Below, piece after piece: positions 1 to 8,592 of a stretch of DNA of 64,000 nt. Under the pieces are notes generated by a model. The model saw nothing but the letters and a program-made list of their open reading frames with translations. It did no database searches and was not told the origin of the DNA. The DNA is from Hoeflea marina (lineage in GTDB: Bacteria; Pseudomonadota; Alphaproteobacteria; Rhizobiales; Rhizobiaceae), in contig NZ_QGTR01000002.1 in assembly GCF_003182275.1 (NCBI RefSeq), forward strand, positions 848,237 through 912,236. The letters run 5' to 3'. Position numbers and translations under genes: made by a program. Every line of letters starts with the position of its first letter. The first letter of the stretch is position 1.

Positions 1-7
1 GAATTTC

Positions 8-1174
8 ATGTCCGCATGCATTATCGGCTGGGCGCACACGGCGTTCGGCAAACTTGCCGACGAGACGGTCGAATCGCTCGTCACCCGCGTCGCCCGCGAG
101 GCCATCGAACACGCCGGCCTCGAGGCCTCCGACATCGACGAGATCTATCTCGGCCATTTCAACGCCGGTTTCTCGGCCCAGGATTTCACTGCGAGCCTAG
201 TGCTGCAGGCCGATGACGGCCTGCGCTTCAAGCCGACCACGCGGGTGGAAAACGCTTGCGCCACCGGTTCCGCCGCCGTCCACCAGGGCATCAAGGCGAT
301 CCGCGCGGGCGCCGCAAAGCGGGTCCTTGTGGTCGGCGTCGAGCAGATGACGACGACGCCCGGGCCACAGATCGGCGCCAATCTTCTCAAGGCATCCTAT
401 CTGCCGGAGGACGGCGACACACCCGCGGGCTTCGCCGGAGTCTTCGGCAATATCGCCGCCGCCTATTTCCAGCGCTACGGCGACCAGTCCGATGCCCTGG
501 CGATGATTGCCGCCAAGAATCACAAGAACGGCGTCGACAATCCCTATGCCCAGATGCGCAAGGATTTTGGCTACGAGTTCTGCCGCACCGAGAGCGACAA
601 GAACCCCTTCGTCGCCGGACCGCTCAAGCGCACCGACTGTTCGCTGGTCTCCGACGGCGCGGCGGCCATCGTGCTCGCCGATGTCGGCACCGCCATGCAG
701 TCCAGGCGCGCCGTGCTGTTTCGCGCCGCCGAGCATGTGCAGGATTTCCTGCCGATGTCCAAGCGCGACATCCTCGCCTTCGAGGGCTGCGCGGTGGGCT
801 GGAAGCAGGCCTTCGCCAGGTCCGGCACCTCGCTCGACGATCTGTCCTTCGTCGAGACCCATGACTGCTTCACCATTGCCGAATTGATCGAATACGAGGC
901 CATGGGGCTCGCCAAGCCGGGGCAGGGGGCAGGCGTCGCCATGAGTGGCGAGACCGCGAAAGACGGCCGCCTGCCGGTCAATCCGTCGGGCGGGCTCAAG
1001 TCCAAGGGCCACCCGATCGGCGCCACCGGCGTTTCCATGCATGTGCTGTCCTCGATGCAGCTCACCGGCGAGGCCGGCGGCATCCAGGTGCCGGGCGCAA
1101 CGCTCGGCGGCATCTTCAACATGGGCGGCGCGGCGGTCGCCAATTACGTCTCCATCCTCGAGCGGATCCGGTGA
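8..1174 (+). CDS. SCP2-type thiolase family protein (acetyl-CoA acetyltransferase-like)
   Basis: 388-residue thiolase-superfamily protein, expected to cleave or condense acyl-CoA thioesters in the cytoplasm. Visible motifs are the nucleophile-loop cysteine in NACATG (C84), HDCF at 285-288 (typical of the SCP2/SCPx-like subgroup) and GHPIGATG at 334-341. The usual C-terminal CxGGG cysteine loop is replaced by NMGGAA, again as in SCP2-type thiolases rather than FadA/PhaA. The start ATG is only 7 bases into the window, so its ribosome site cannot be judged. The stop overlaps the GTG start of the next gene by 4 bases, so the two are probably one operon. This subgroup often pairs with an OB-fold/zinc-ribbon (DUF35) protein, which would lie upstream, outside the window. 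Substrate unknown. Confidence 0.85.
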   Translation: MSACIIGWAHTAFGKLADETVESLVTRVAREAIEHAGLEASDIDEIYLGHFNAGFSAQDFTASLVLQADDGLRFKPTTRVENACATGSAAVHQGIKAIRAGAAKRVLVVGVEQMTTTPGPQIGANLLKASYLPEDGDTPAGFAGVFGNIAAAYFQRYGDQSDALAMIAAKNHKNGVDNPYAQMRKDFGYEFCRTESDKNPFVAGPLKRTDCSLVSDGAAAIVLADVGTAMQSRRAVLFRAAEHVQDFLPMSKRDILAFEGCAVGWKQAFARSGTSLDDLSFVETHDCFTIAELIEYEAMGLAKPGQGAGVAMSGETAKDGRLPVNPSGGLKSKGHPIGATGVSMHVLSSMQLTGEAGGIQVPGATLGGIFNMGGAAVANYVSILERIR

Positions 1175-1932
1175 GTGACACCGGCTTCGTCAGCGGCCAT
1201 GTGATCGTCACCGGCGGCGCATCGGGCATCGGCGAAGCCACGGTGCTGGCGCTCATCGATGACGGCGCCAGCGTCACCATACTCGACGTCGATGACGAGT
1301 CCGTCATTCGCGCCGAGGAGCGCCACCAGGGCGAGGATGTGCTGGTGCTTTCCTGCGACATCACCGACGAGGACGAGGTGACCGAGGCCATCGCCCGCGC
1401 CGTTGGCGTCTTCGGTCAGGTGACGGGGCTCGTCAATTGCGCCGGCATCGCCCGCGACATGCCCGCCGAAAAGACCTCGATCGAGGCGTTCCGCCAGATC
1501 ATCGACGTCAATCTTACCGGCACCTTCATTGTCTGCAAGGCCGCCCTCGACGAGATGGGGGACAGCCTCGCCATCGTCAATCTCGCCTCGGTCTCGGGGC
1601 TCAGGGCCAATTCCGGCCGTGCCGCCTACGGCGCGTCAAAGGCCGGGGTGGTGATGCTGAGCCAGGTGCTGGCCAATGAATGGGGCGCGTCCGGCGTTCG
1701 CGTCAATGTGGTGGCTCCAGGTCCGATCGACAGCCCGCTGATCCAGAAGCTGCATTCGCCGGACGACCGCAAGACCTGGACCAACCGCACGCCGCTCGGC
1801 CGCTACGGCCGCTCCACCGAAGTCGCCCGCGCCATCCGCTTCCTGCTGTCGGACGAAGCCAGCTACATCAACGGCCATGTGCTCACCGTCGACGGCGGCT
1901 TCACCTCATCCGGGATCATCGCCGGGCGGTGA
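1171..1932 (+). CDS. SDR family NAD(P)-dependent oxidoreductase
   Basis: 253-residue classical short-chain dehydrogenase/reductase. The Rossmann glycine motif TGGASGIG is at 14-21, the NAG-like segment (NCAGIA) near 89, and the catalytic S140, Y153 and K157 (YGASK) are all present, so it should be active. It starts at a GTG that overlaps the stop of the thiolase gene (GTGA), indicating translational coupling. The pairing suggests a beta-hydroxyacyl-CoA or related carbonyl/hydroxyl step next to thiolytic cleavage, but the substrate cannot be read from sequence. The D at the end of beta-2 (ILDVDD) favours NAD over NADP; that is inference. Confidence 0.88.
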   Translation: MSDTGFVSGHVIVTGGASGIGEATVLALIDDGASVTILDVDDESVIRAEERHQGEDVLVLSCDITDEDEVTEAIARAVGVFGQVTGLVNCAGIARDMPAEKTSIEAFRQIIDVNLTGTFIVCKAALDEMGDSLAIVNLASVSGLRANSGRAAYGASKAGVVMLSQVLANEWGASGVRVNVVAPGPIDSPLIQKLHSPDDRKTWTNRTPLGRYGRSTEVARAIRFLLSDEASYINGHVLTVDGGFTSSGIIAGR

Positions 1933-2070
1933 GGGGGACGCCGGGCACGGACATCCGCGCCTTCGGCCTCTGGCGAGCCCTCGCTATCGCGATCCCGGTG
2001 GGGGTCGCGGTGGTCCCGACTGCATCAGATTCGACGTTCCGCCTGCACCGGCCATGATGGTCCATGCGCA

Positions 2071-2913
2071 CTACGCCCGCCGCCGCACGCTCACGCCCAC
2101 CGCCGTGGCCCCGAGCACCAGCGCGATGCCGATCCACTGCCAGACCGAAAACACCTCTCCCAGCGCCACCGCGCCGATGATCGTTGCCACCACCGGGCTT
2201 GCCAGCGCCAGATAGGCCGCCGACGGGCCGAGCTTCGAGATGCCGCGGGTCCAGACGAAATAGGCGAGCGCCGTGCCGAGCAGGATCAGCCAGGCATAGC
2301 CCGCCACGGCGCGCAAATCGGGCGCGGGCGGCACGCCTTCAACGAGCAGCGCCACCGGCAAGAGCATCGCGCCGCCGAGGATGAGCTGCCAGGTGGTCAT
2401 TTCCAGCGGGCTGCCGGCCCGGCCCCAGCGGTCGATCAGCACCGTGCCGATCGCCATCGAACAGGCGCCGAACAGCGCCGCCAGCACGCCCAGAGTGTCG
2501 GGCCGGTCGCCCGGCGACAGCACCAGCAGGCCGACGCCGGCAATACCGGCAAAGGCCGCCAGCAGCTGCAATGGCTTCGGCGCGGTGCGGATCAGCCAGC
2601 CCGACAGCAGGATCACGATCAGCGGCTGCACCGCCCCCAGCGTCGCCGCCAGACCGCCCGGCATGCGGGCGGCGGCGACAAACAGCATGGCGAAGAAGAT
2701 GGTGATGTTGGTCGCCCCCACGGCGGCGTGCCGGGCGAGCGCCGCGCGCGTGGGAAGGCGCGGATTGAGGGAGAGGAGAATCAGGCCTGCCGGCAGCGCC
2801 CGCATGGCGCCGACGAACAGCGGGTGCCCGACCGGCAGCGTCTGGGTGAAGACGATATAGGTCGTGCCCCAGAGCACCGGGCCGATCAGGGTGACGAGAA
2901 TGGTGCGCAGCAT
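2071..2913 (-). CDS. DMT-superfamily transporter (EamA family)
   Basis: 280-residue hydrophobic protein with about ten membrane segments arranged as two EamA repeats, typical of drug/metabolite exporters such as RhtA/YdcZ-like amino-acid or metabolite efflux proteins. The open frame continues upstream to about 3531, but that extension is Arg/Pro-rich and non-membrane. The ATG at 2913, where the sequence becomes MLRTILVTLIGPVLWGTTY, is the sensible start, although no strong ribosome site precedes it. It converges with the SDR gene. Substrate unknown. Confidence 0.82.
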   Translation of the reverse strand: MLRTILVTLIGPVLWGTTYIVFTQTLPVGHPLFVGAMRALPAGLILLSLNPRLPTRAALARHAAVGATNITIFFAMLFVAAARMPGGLAATLGAVQPLIVILLSGWLIRTAPKPLQLLAAFAGIAGVGLLVLSPGDRPDTLGVLAALFGACSMAIGTVLIDRWGRAGSPLEMTTWQLILGGAMLLPVALLVEGVPPAPDLRAVAGYAWLILLGTALAYFVWTRGISKLGPSAAYLALASPVVATIIGAVALGEVFSVWQWIGIALVLGATAVGVSVRRRA

Positions 2914-3095
2914 GGCGGAAAATCCGTTGCAGATCAGTTCCCCAGCAATAGCGCGGATCGGGCCGGCCGCAAGCCGGATCGTTGGAAGGGCGGGGAATTT
3001 TGCCTTGGGAGCTGCGGTGGTCCACCCTTGCCCTTCGAGCGCTGGAGTGGGCCGCAGTCGCATGGTTGCGGAGCGACATGACGGCGGCTCCCCTC

Positions 3096-3233
3096 CGTCA
3101 TGCCGGCCCGGGTCGGTATCCAGCAGGCGAGCGTCCGCGAGCCGGATGACACTTCGGACCATCCGGAAGACGAGCGTCTCGCACCGAGGGGACGCGCGGG
3201 TCTCCGGATCCCGGCTCAAGGGCAGGAGTGACG
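3096..3233. repeat. Dispersed intergenic palindromic-type repeat
   Basis: Non-coding stretch upstream of the DMT gene. It begins with CGTCATGCCGGCCCGGGTC, continues GGTATCCAGCAGG, and ends with GGATCCCGGCTCAAGGG and GAGTGACG. This matches the layout (GTCATgCCGGcc..ATCCAGC ... GGATCCCGGctcaa..GTGACG) of imperfect inverted repeats found in many copies between genes in alphaproteobacteria. Only one copy is in this window, so membership of a family is inferred. The 2914-3449 gap holds no other supportable gene. Confidence 0.5.
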
Positions 3234-3449
3234 GCGTGGAGAGCGCAGTGTGCGAAGATGTCGTGGAGGCAACCAGAACAGTCGCTGTCCCAGAACTCCC
3301 CGCATCGCCGATCCCCATTGTGAAGTGCGCGCCACTCCGGTTCCCTTCTTGGTGAGGTGCCCGGCGGCGGGCCACCGGGCCTCGAACCACGAGGGGCAAG
3401 GTCGAATTGTCACTTCCTTGCTCTCTGGCGCCCCGTATCCGTATCCTCG

Positions 3450-4283
3450 TCACCCCGCCTGCAGCCAGTGCGAATGAACATAGCCGGAAGCGTCGGCGCG
3501 GCCGTCGACGATCTCGCTCACCAGCCACCATTGCCCCTGCCGCTCGATAACCTGCACCCTGGCGCCGTCGGCCAGCAGCTTGCGTGCGGGATGATAGAGG
3601 CCGGGGCCGGAGCGGAGGTTGAGGCCCGAGGGCGAGCGTACGGTGAAGATCTCCGGTTCCTCGGCCCCGTCGCCGCCGCGGCCCGTCACCTCTGCGCGAA
3701 AACGATCGAGCGCGAAGCCCGGGCCGGGATCGATCTTGCGGCCGGGGGCGATGTCGTCATGGCCGAGGATGCCGGCCTCCCCGATGCCGTAGACGGCCAC
3801 AATCGCCTGCGCCGCGGCAACCGCCGCCTGCCATTGCGGCGCCGGAAAGATCTCCCAGGCCTGCTGCCGTTCCGGCGTGTGGCGGTGAGCGGCGAAGATC
3901 ACCCGCTCCGGCTCGACGGCGGCGCCGGTCCAGGAGCAATGGCCCTTCGGTCCGCTCGACAGCAGCCCCCAATTGGCAAGCTCGATTCCGATGGAGCAGG
4001 AATTGAGGCCGGTCACGCCGGCCCACCGGCTCTTGCCGGCATGCCAGGCGGCGCGATCGAAGGCCACCTGCTGGATGATCTCGCCGTCGCGGCCGATCAC
4101 GAGATGCGCCGAGGCTCGGGCGGCGGAGCCGGCGAAATAGCGGGCGGTCGCCTCCGCCGACCCGCCGGCCGTATAGTGCATGATGAGAAACCGCGGGCGG
4201 ATCGTTCCTCCCTGGTGAGTGGCCTGCAGGAAGCGGACGGGCGCGCCGCCCTCGGCGAACAGGCGATGGCTGTGGATCAACAT
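3450..4283 (-). CDS. N-acetylmuramoyl-L-alanine amidase (AmpD/Amidase_2) with C-terminal SH3b domain
   Basis: 277-residue amidase that should cut the MurNAc-L-Ala bond of peptidoglycan or of anhydro-muropeptides. The N-terminal two thirds is an Amidase_2 fold with zinc/catalytic residues recognisable as HYTAGGS, SIGIELAN and GHDDIAPGRKIDPG. The C-terminal approximately 70 residues (FTVRSPSGLNLRSGPG onward) are a bacterial SH3 domain, probably cell-wall binding. The start is fixed by a strong ribosome site (AAGGAGG) before the ATG at 4283; the longer frame upstream is not coding-like. No signal peptide is evident, so it may be cytosolic and act on recycled wall fragments, or be exported another way. 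Divergent from the asparaginase gene. Confidence 0.88.
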   Translation of the reverse strand: MLIHSHRLFAEGGAPVRFLQATHQGGTIRPRFLIMHYTAGGSAEATARYFAGSAARASAHLVIGRDGEIIQQVAFDRAAWHAGKSRWAGVTGLNSCSIGIELANWGLLSSGPKGHCSWTGAAVEPERVIFAAHRHTPERQQAWEIFPAPQWQAAVAAAQAIVAVYGIGEAGILGHDDIAPGRKIDPGPGFALDRFRAEVTGRGGDGAEEPEIFTVRSPSGLNLRSGPGLYHPARKLLADGARVQVIERQGQWWLVSEIVDGRADASGYVHSHWLQAG

Positions 4284-4433
4284 GGCAACCTCCTTGGCTC
4301 GGTTCAGGAATATTATCCCAATATCGCCGCTGTTGGACGAAACCGGCGGCCCCTGAGCCACGGCACCCTTGCCCGCCGCGGTTTTGCCGCGTAGCAATCG
4401 CGGCCACATCCAACGTTTGAACTGGAATCCGCC

Positions 4434-5441
4434 ATGCAGAACCCCGTCCTTGTCGAAGTCACCCGCGGCGCCGTCGTCGAAAGCCTGCATCGCGGCATGG
4501 TCGCCGTGGTCGACGGCGACGGCGGTCTGGTCATGGGTCTCGGCGACATCGACCGGCCGGTGTTTCCGCGCTCGGCCACCAAGTCGATGCAGGCGCTGGC
4601 GCTGGTCGAGACGGGTGCGGCGGACGCCTACGGCTTTGGCGAGCGGGAATTGGCGCTCGCCTGCTCGTCGCATTCCGGCGAGCCCGGTCACATGGCGCTC
4701 GCCGGCGACATGGCGGCCCGCGCGGGACTGGGCGAGGCCGATTTCGAATGCGGCCGGCACTGGTCGTCGGAGCAGTCGGTGCTCATCGAGCAGGCGCGCG
4801 CCGGCGACAAGCCGAACCAGCTCGGCAACAACTGCTCGGGCAAGCATGCCGGCTTCCTCTGCCTCTCCTGCCATGCCGGCGTCGACCACCACGGCTATGT
4901 GGGCTACGACCACTTCGTCCAGTCGACCATCCGCGACACGGTCTCGAGCCTCACCGGCGACCCGATGGGCGTCGACAATTGCGGCACCGACGGCTGCTCG
5001 ATCCCCACCTATGCGAGCCCGCTCAGGGGCATCGCCCACGGCTTCGCCCGCATGGCCACCGGTACCGGGCTCGGCCCGGTTCGCGCCAAAGCCGCCAAAC
5101 GGCTGATGTCGGCCTGCATGGCCGAGCCCTGGTATGTCGCCGGCACCGGCCGGGCCTGCACGGAGCTCATGCAGATCGCGCCCGGCCGCATCTTCGCCAA
5201 GACCGGCGCCGAGGGCGTCTTCTGCGCCGCGGTCCCCGAAAAGGGCGTCGGCATCGCGCTCAAATGCGAGGACGGCGCCGGCCGCGGCGCCGAGACGATG
5301 GTCGCCGCCGTGCTGGCGAAACTCTTCGCCGACGACGGAGAGATTTGCGGCAAGCTCGGCGCCATGGCGTCGCGCACCATGCGGAACTGGAACGGCATCG
5401 AGGTGGGCACTGTGCGCCCGGCCGGCGAACTGGCCGGCTGA
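4434..5441 (+). CDS. L-asparaginase, rhizobial (type II / ReAV-like) family
   Basis: 335-residue asparaginase of the PF06089 family, the class of Rhizobium etli ReAV, unrelated to E. coli AnsA/AnsB. It hydrolyses L-asparagine to aspartate and ammonia. Key residues are in place: the SxxK pair S47-A-T-K50, S79 in SSHSGE, and the zinc-site residues C134 and K137 (NNCSGKH) and C188 (CGTDGCS). These sit one residue before the published ReAV numbering. The length fits the family. It is divergent from the amidase gene across 150 bases. Confidence 0.9.
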   Translation: MQNPVLVEVTRGAVVESLHRGMVAVVDGDGGLVMGLGDIDRPVFPRSATKSMQALALVETGAADAYGFGERELALACSSHSGEPGHMALAGDMAARAGLGEADFECGRHWSSEQSVLIEQARAGDKPNQLGNNCSGKHAGFLCLSCHAGVDHHGYVGYDHFVQSTIRDTVSSLTGDPMGVDNCGTDGCSIPTYASPLRGIAHGFARMATGTGLGPVRAKAAKRLMSACMAEPWYVAGTGRACTELMQIAPGRIFAKTGAEGVFCAAVPEKGVGIALKCEDGAGRGAETMVAAVLAKLFADDGEICGKLGAMASRTMRNWNGIEVGTVRPAGELAG

Positions 5442-5588
5442 CGCGGCGTCCGGCCGTCGCCGCTGCGGATTGACAGCCGCCTGGCGGCGAAGCAGGTTGT
5501 CGCCTGGCGAGGAACGCAGTCCCTATCTGCATCTAGGGTCACGCCGCGCCCGGCGGTCGCGCGCCGCTTCCTCCTTCGGAGCATTGAC

Positions 5589-6068
5589 ATGAGCCAAGAC
5601 CTGCCGCCGCTCGCCATCGTCGCCGCAGAAGCGGCTCCCCGAACCAGGCGATCCAATTATCCCGAGCCCTTCTTCAGCCGCATGGCGGGCCGCGAGAAGC
5701 GGCCGCTGGGCGATCTCTTCGGGCTCGGCAATTTCGGCGTCAATCTCACCCGGCTCTCTCCGGGCGGCGAGACCGCGCTCCTGCACCGGCATTCGCGTCA
5801 GGACGAGTTCGTCTACATTCTCCAGGGCGAGGCGGTGCTGGTCACCGACCGCGGCGAGGCGGTGCTGACGCCGGGCATGTGCGCGGGCTTTCCCGCCGGC
5901 GGCGTCGCCCATCAGCTGCTCAACCGCTCGGAGGCCGATGTGGTCTATCTCGAGATCGGCGACCGCACGCCCGGCGACGAGGTGAGCTATCCGGAGGATG
6001 ATATCCAGGCCGTGTTTGGGGAGGGCGGCAAATGGGACTTCACCCGCAAGGACGGCACGCCGTATTGA
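5589..6068 (+). CDS. Cupin domain-containing protein
   Basis: 159-residue single-domain cupin. Cupin motif 1 is visible as LLHRHSRQDEFVYILQGE (metal-ligand histidines and glutamate) and motif 2 as FPAGGVAHQLLNRS. Such stand-alone cupins of rhizobia are usually of unknown function, sometimes acting as isomerases or transcription-linked sugar/metal binders. It lies 147 bases after the asparaginase with no overlap, so co-transcription is possible but unproved. Confidence 0.8.
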   Translation: MSQDLPPLAIVAAEAAPRTRRSNYPEPFFSRMAGREKRPLGDLFGLGNFGVNLTRLSPGGETALLHRHSRQDEFVYILQGEAVLVTDRGEAVLTPGMCAGFPAGGVAHQLLNRSEADVVYLEIGDRTPGDEVSYPEDDIQAVFGEGGKWDFTRKDGTPY

Positions 6069-6366
6069 GGGACGAGGGAATGAAGCACTGAAAATGCACT
6101 CCCCACTGCGGCCCACTGGAGCGGCTGCTGATATCCAATCGCTAGACGGAAAGCGAATCCGTCGGGGCGGTTACTGGCCTGTCGGTAAATGCAGTTCTGT
6201 GTTGCTTCTCCGCATTGAGTGAACGTGCCTCTACCATCGAGTCCTATCCCAAGCGTTCCGCCTGGATTTCGTGCTCAATTACCTCCGGTCATTTCTGTGG
6301 CCATATAGACAGTATTGATCCTAAAAACGCGAATTGGATCGCAAATATAAGGGAAATATAAATATC

Positions 6367-7461
6367 GTGATTGAGAAAAAAATACCGTCAGTCAAACTAA
6401 TTTATCTTGAGGCGATGCGAGGTATAGCGTCGATAATCGTAGTATTTCATCATATATGTATAGCTTTCTTGCCAAACATAAAGGAAAATTTCCCGCGTGG
6501 CTTGGGTAAAACTCCGCTTTACTTTTTGATAAATGGTTCTGCTGCAGTGAATTTTTTCTTCGCCCTGTCGGGATTTGTATTGACTTATCGTTTCTTCCAA
6601 AGTCCTAGTTTAAATTACCTTATAGTCTCATCCTTGAAACGACTCCCCCGCCTGATGCTACCTGCGTCGATCACCATAGCTGTTGGTTATCTTATATTGG
6701 ATTTCGGAAGTACAAACTATTTGGATGCAGCAGAAATCACCGGATCGAAGTGGTTGGCCACATTTGGGAATGCCAACTTCCCCAACGGGTTCACAGCCAC
6801 AAGCGCCGATGCATTGTCACAGGTTTGGCGCGTTTTTCTGATTCCCCGGAACAATTACTACAATAGTAATTTATGGACCATGCGGCCCGAATTCCTTGGA
6901 TCTTTGATTGTTTTCGCCACTGCAACAGTGGCATTTCTTGAGCACCGTTGGGCAGGGTTCGTGATGCTGACCCTTTTGGGCTGCGCTACACGGTTTGCCT
7001 ATCCGATAGCTTTCCCATTTTTGGCTGGATCGCTACTTGCCTTCGTCCTCGCAAATTGGCCGACGCTAATCATAGGTGTGAAGCCACGACCTCTCGTCCT
7101 GCTGGGAATCCTGGTAATCGGAATGAGTAGGACCAAGGCGGACTATCAAGTGCTGGCGTCCGTCTTGCTGATTGCTGGATTGATAGCCATGCCAACGGTT
7201 TCAAGGGTACTTTCAGGCAGCGCCAGCATCGTTCTGGGGAAGATCTCTTTCCCACTCTATCTGGTCCACACGCTCGTTATTCTGAGTGTCTCAAGCTACG
7301 CTTACGTTGAGGCTGGTGTATTTGCTGCGGTGGTGACCACTTTTGTTGTGTCGGGAATAGCTCTCGTTCCAATTGTAATGCTTGAAGAATGGTGGGTTCC
7401 ATTTTTGAAGCGCGTTGCCAGGGCAAGGCTTGGTGGCGATGAAAAAGCGCCAAATATATAA
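6367..7461 (+). CDS. Acyltransferase 3 family membrane protein (AT-rich, probably acquired)
   Basis: Membrane O-acyltransferase (OAc/Acyl_transf_3 family), with about ten membrane helices and the conserved start RGIASIIVVFHH, whose histidine is the family's catalytic residue. These enzymes usually O-acetylate sugars of LPS, exopolysaccharide or peptidoglycan. The GTG at 6367 is the preferred start, with AAGGGA about 12 bases upstream; a TTG at 6334 in the same frame is possible. The gene and its upstream 130 bases are much richer in A+T than the neighbours and use AT-ending codons (ATA, TTA), which points to lateral transfer. It stands alone, convergent with the polyamine operon. The acceptor substrate is unknown. 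Confidence 0.82.
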   Translation: MIEKKIPSVKLIYLEAMRGIASIIVVFHHICIAFLPNIKENFPRGLGKTPLYFLINGSAAVNFFFALSGFVLTYRFFQSPSLNYLIVSSLKRLPRLMLPASITIAVGYLILDFGSTNYLDAAEITGSKWLATFGNANFPNGFTATSADALSQVWRVFLIPRNNYYNSNLWTMRPEFLGSLIVFATATVAFLEHRWAGFVMLTLLGCATRFAYPIAFPFLAGSLLAFVLANWPTLIIGVKPRPLVLLGILVIGMSRTKADYQVLASVLLIAGLIAMPTVSRVLSGSASIVLGKISFPLYLVHTLVILSVSSYAYVEAGVFAAVVTTFVVSGIALVPIVMLEEWWVPFLKRVARARLGGDEKAPNI

Positions 7462-7479
7462 TTTGGACACACCACCCAC

Positions 7480-7507
7480 AAAAAAGGACGGCCCGCGAGA
7501 GCCGCCC
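7480..7507 (-). terminator. Rho-independent terminator of the polyamine ABC operon
   Basis: Read on the minus strand, GGGCGGC, an 8-base loop, then GCCGTCC (one G-U pair) is followed directly by six T residues. It lies 23 bases past the potD stop. It could also act weakly on the convergent acyltransferase transcript. Confidence 0.8.
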
Positions 7508-7529
7508 CCTTCAACTGCGCAACCCGGAC

Positions 7530-8561
7530 CTACTTCTGCAGTTCGGTCCAGATCGCGGTGTAGATGTCGCGTGCCGATTTCGGGCAGACCGGAAGGAACT
7601 GGCCGGCGGCCTGCAGGTCTTCCGGTGTCTCGAGCTCGGGCGCTCCCTTCATCTTCTCGGGCATGAACTCGGCCGAGCCGGAAATCCCGTTGGCGTAGCC
7701 GGCGAACGAGGAGATCATCGCCGCGTTCTCGGGCTCCATGAGGAAGTTCTGGAACAGCTTCGCATTCTCGACGTTCTTGGCGTCCTTGAGCACGGCGACC
7801 GCGTCCATCCACAGCGGATAGCCTTCCTTCGGATAGCCGTAGGCCACGTCCGGGTTTTCCTGGCGTGCCTTGAAGGTCGAGCCGTTCCAGTTCACGGTCG
7901 CCTGGTATTCGCCGTTCTTGAGCTTGTCCGTGGTGCCGTAATCCATCGACTGCCACTTCGGCTTGGCGGCGACGAGCAGATCGCGCACCTTCCTGAGCAC
8001 TTCCTTGTCTTCCGTGCAGGCCTCGCCGCCGACATAGAAGATGGCGAGGTTCATCACGTCGCTCATTTCCGGAACCACATTGACCTTGCCGACCAGTTCG
8101 GCCGGCGGATCAAGGAAGATGGCCGAGGTGTTGATGTCGCCCGAATAGCTCTTCTTGTTCACCGCGATGCCGGTCGTGCCCCACTGCCACGGCACGGTGT
8201 AGTGACGGCCCATGTCCCACGGCACGTCGACCCAGCGCGGCGCCACGTTCTTGAAGTTTTCCATTTCGTCGGGGCGGGTTTCGAGCAGCAGGCCCTTCTC
8301 GACATAGATCGGCACATAGTTGCCCGTCGGCACGACGATGTCGAAGCCGTGGCCGCCGGCCTCGATCTTGGTCAGCGCCGTGGTGTTGGAATCGTAGTCC
8401 GTGAGCGTCACCTTGACGTCGAACTTCTCCTCGAATTTCTTGATCAGGTCGGGGTTGGTGTAGTTGCCCCAGTTGTAGATGTTGAGCTCGCCGGCGGCGA
8501 ACGACAGCGTCGTCGTGGCCAGCAGCGCGGCTGCGGTCATGGTCAGTGTTGAAAGGCGCAT
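7530..8561 (-). CDS. potD: Spermidine/putrescine-type ABC transporter periplasmic binding protein
   Basis: 343-residue extracellular solute-binding protein that captures polyamine in the periplasm for the PotABC permease. It has a cleavable signal peptide (MRLSTLTMTAAALLATTTLS, then FAAG) followed by the PotD/PotF-typical opening ELNIYNWGNYTNPDLIKKFE and DIVVPTGNYV. A strong AAGGAGAC ribosome site precedes the ATG. It is the last gene of the potA-potB-potC-potD order on the minus strand, 31 bases after potC. Exact ligand (putrescine, spermidine or a related cation) cannot be fixed from sequence. Confidence 0.88.
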   Translation of the reverse strand: MRLSTLTMTAAALLATTTLSFAAGELNIYNWGNYTNPDLIKKFEEKFDVKVTLTDYDSNTTALTKIEAGGHGFDIVVPTGNYVPIYVEKGLLLETRPDEMENFKNVAPRWVDVPWDMGRHYTVPWQWGTTGIAVNKKSYSGDINTSAIFLDPPAELVGKVNVVPEMSDVMNLAIFYVGGEACTEDKEVLRKVRDLLVAAKPKWQSMDYGTTDKLKNGEYQATVNWNGSTFKARQENPDVAYGYPKEGYPLWMDAVAVLKDAKNVENAKLFQNFLMEPENAAMISSFAGYANGISGSAEFMPEKMKGAPELETPEDLQAAGQFLPVCPKSARDIYTAIWTELQK

Positions 8562-8592
8562 GGGTTGTCTCCTTGGGTGGGCGAAAATGTCT

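Noticed and set aside
3450-5039. 529-residue minus-strand frame containing the amidase
   Set aside because: Only the part below 4283 has amidase and SH3 motifs. The rest is the antisense shadow of the asparaginase gene, and a strong ribosome site fixes the amidase start at 4283.
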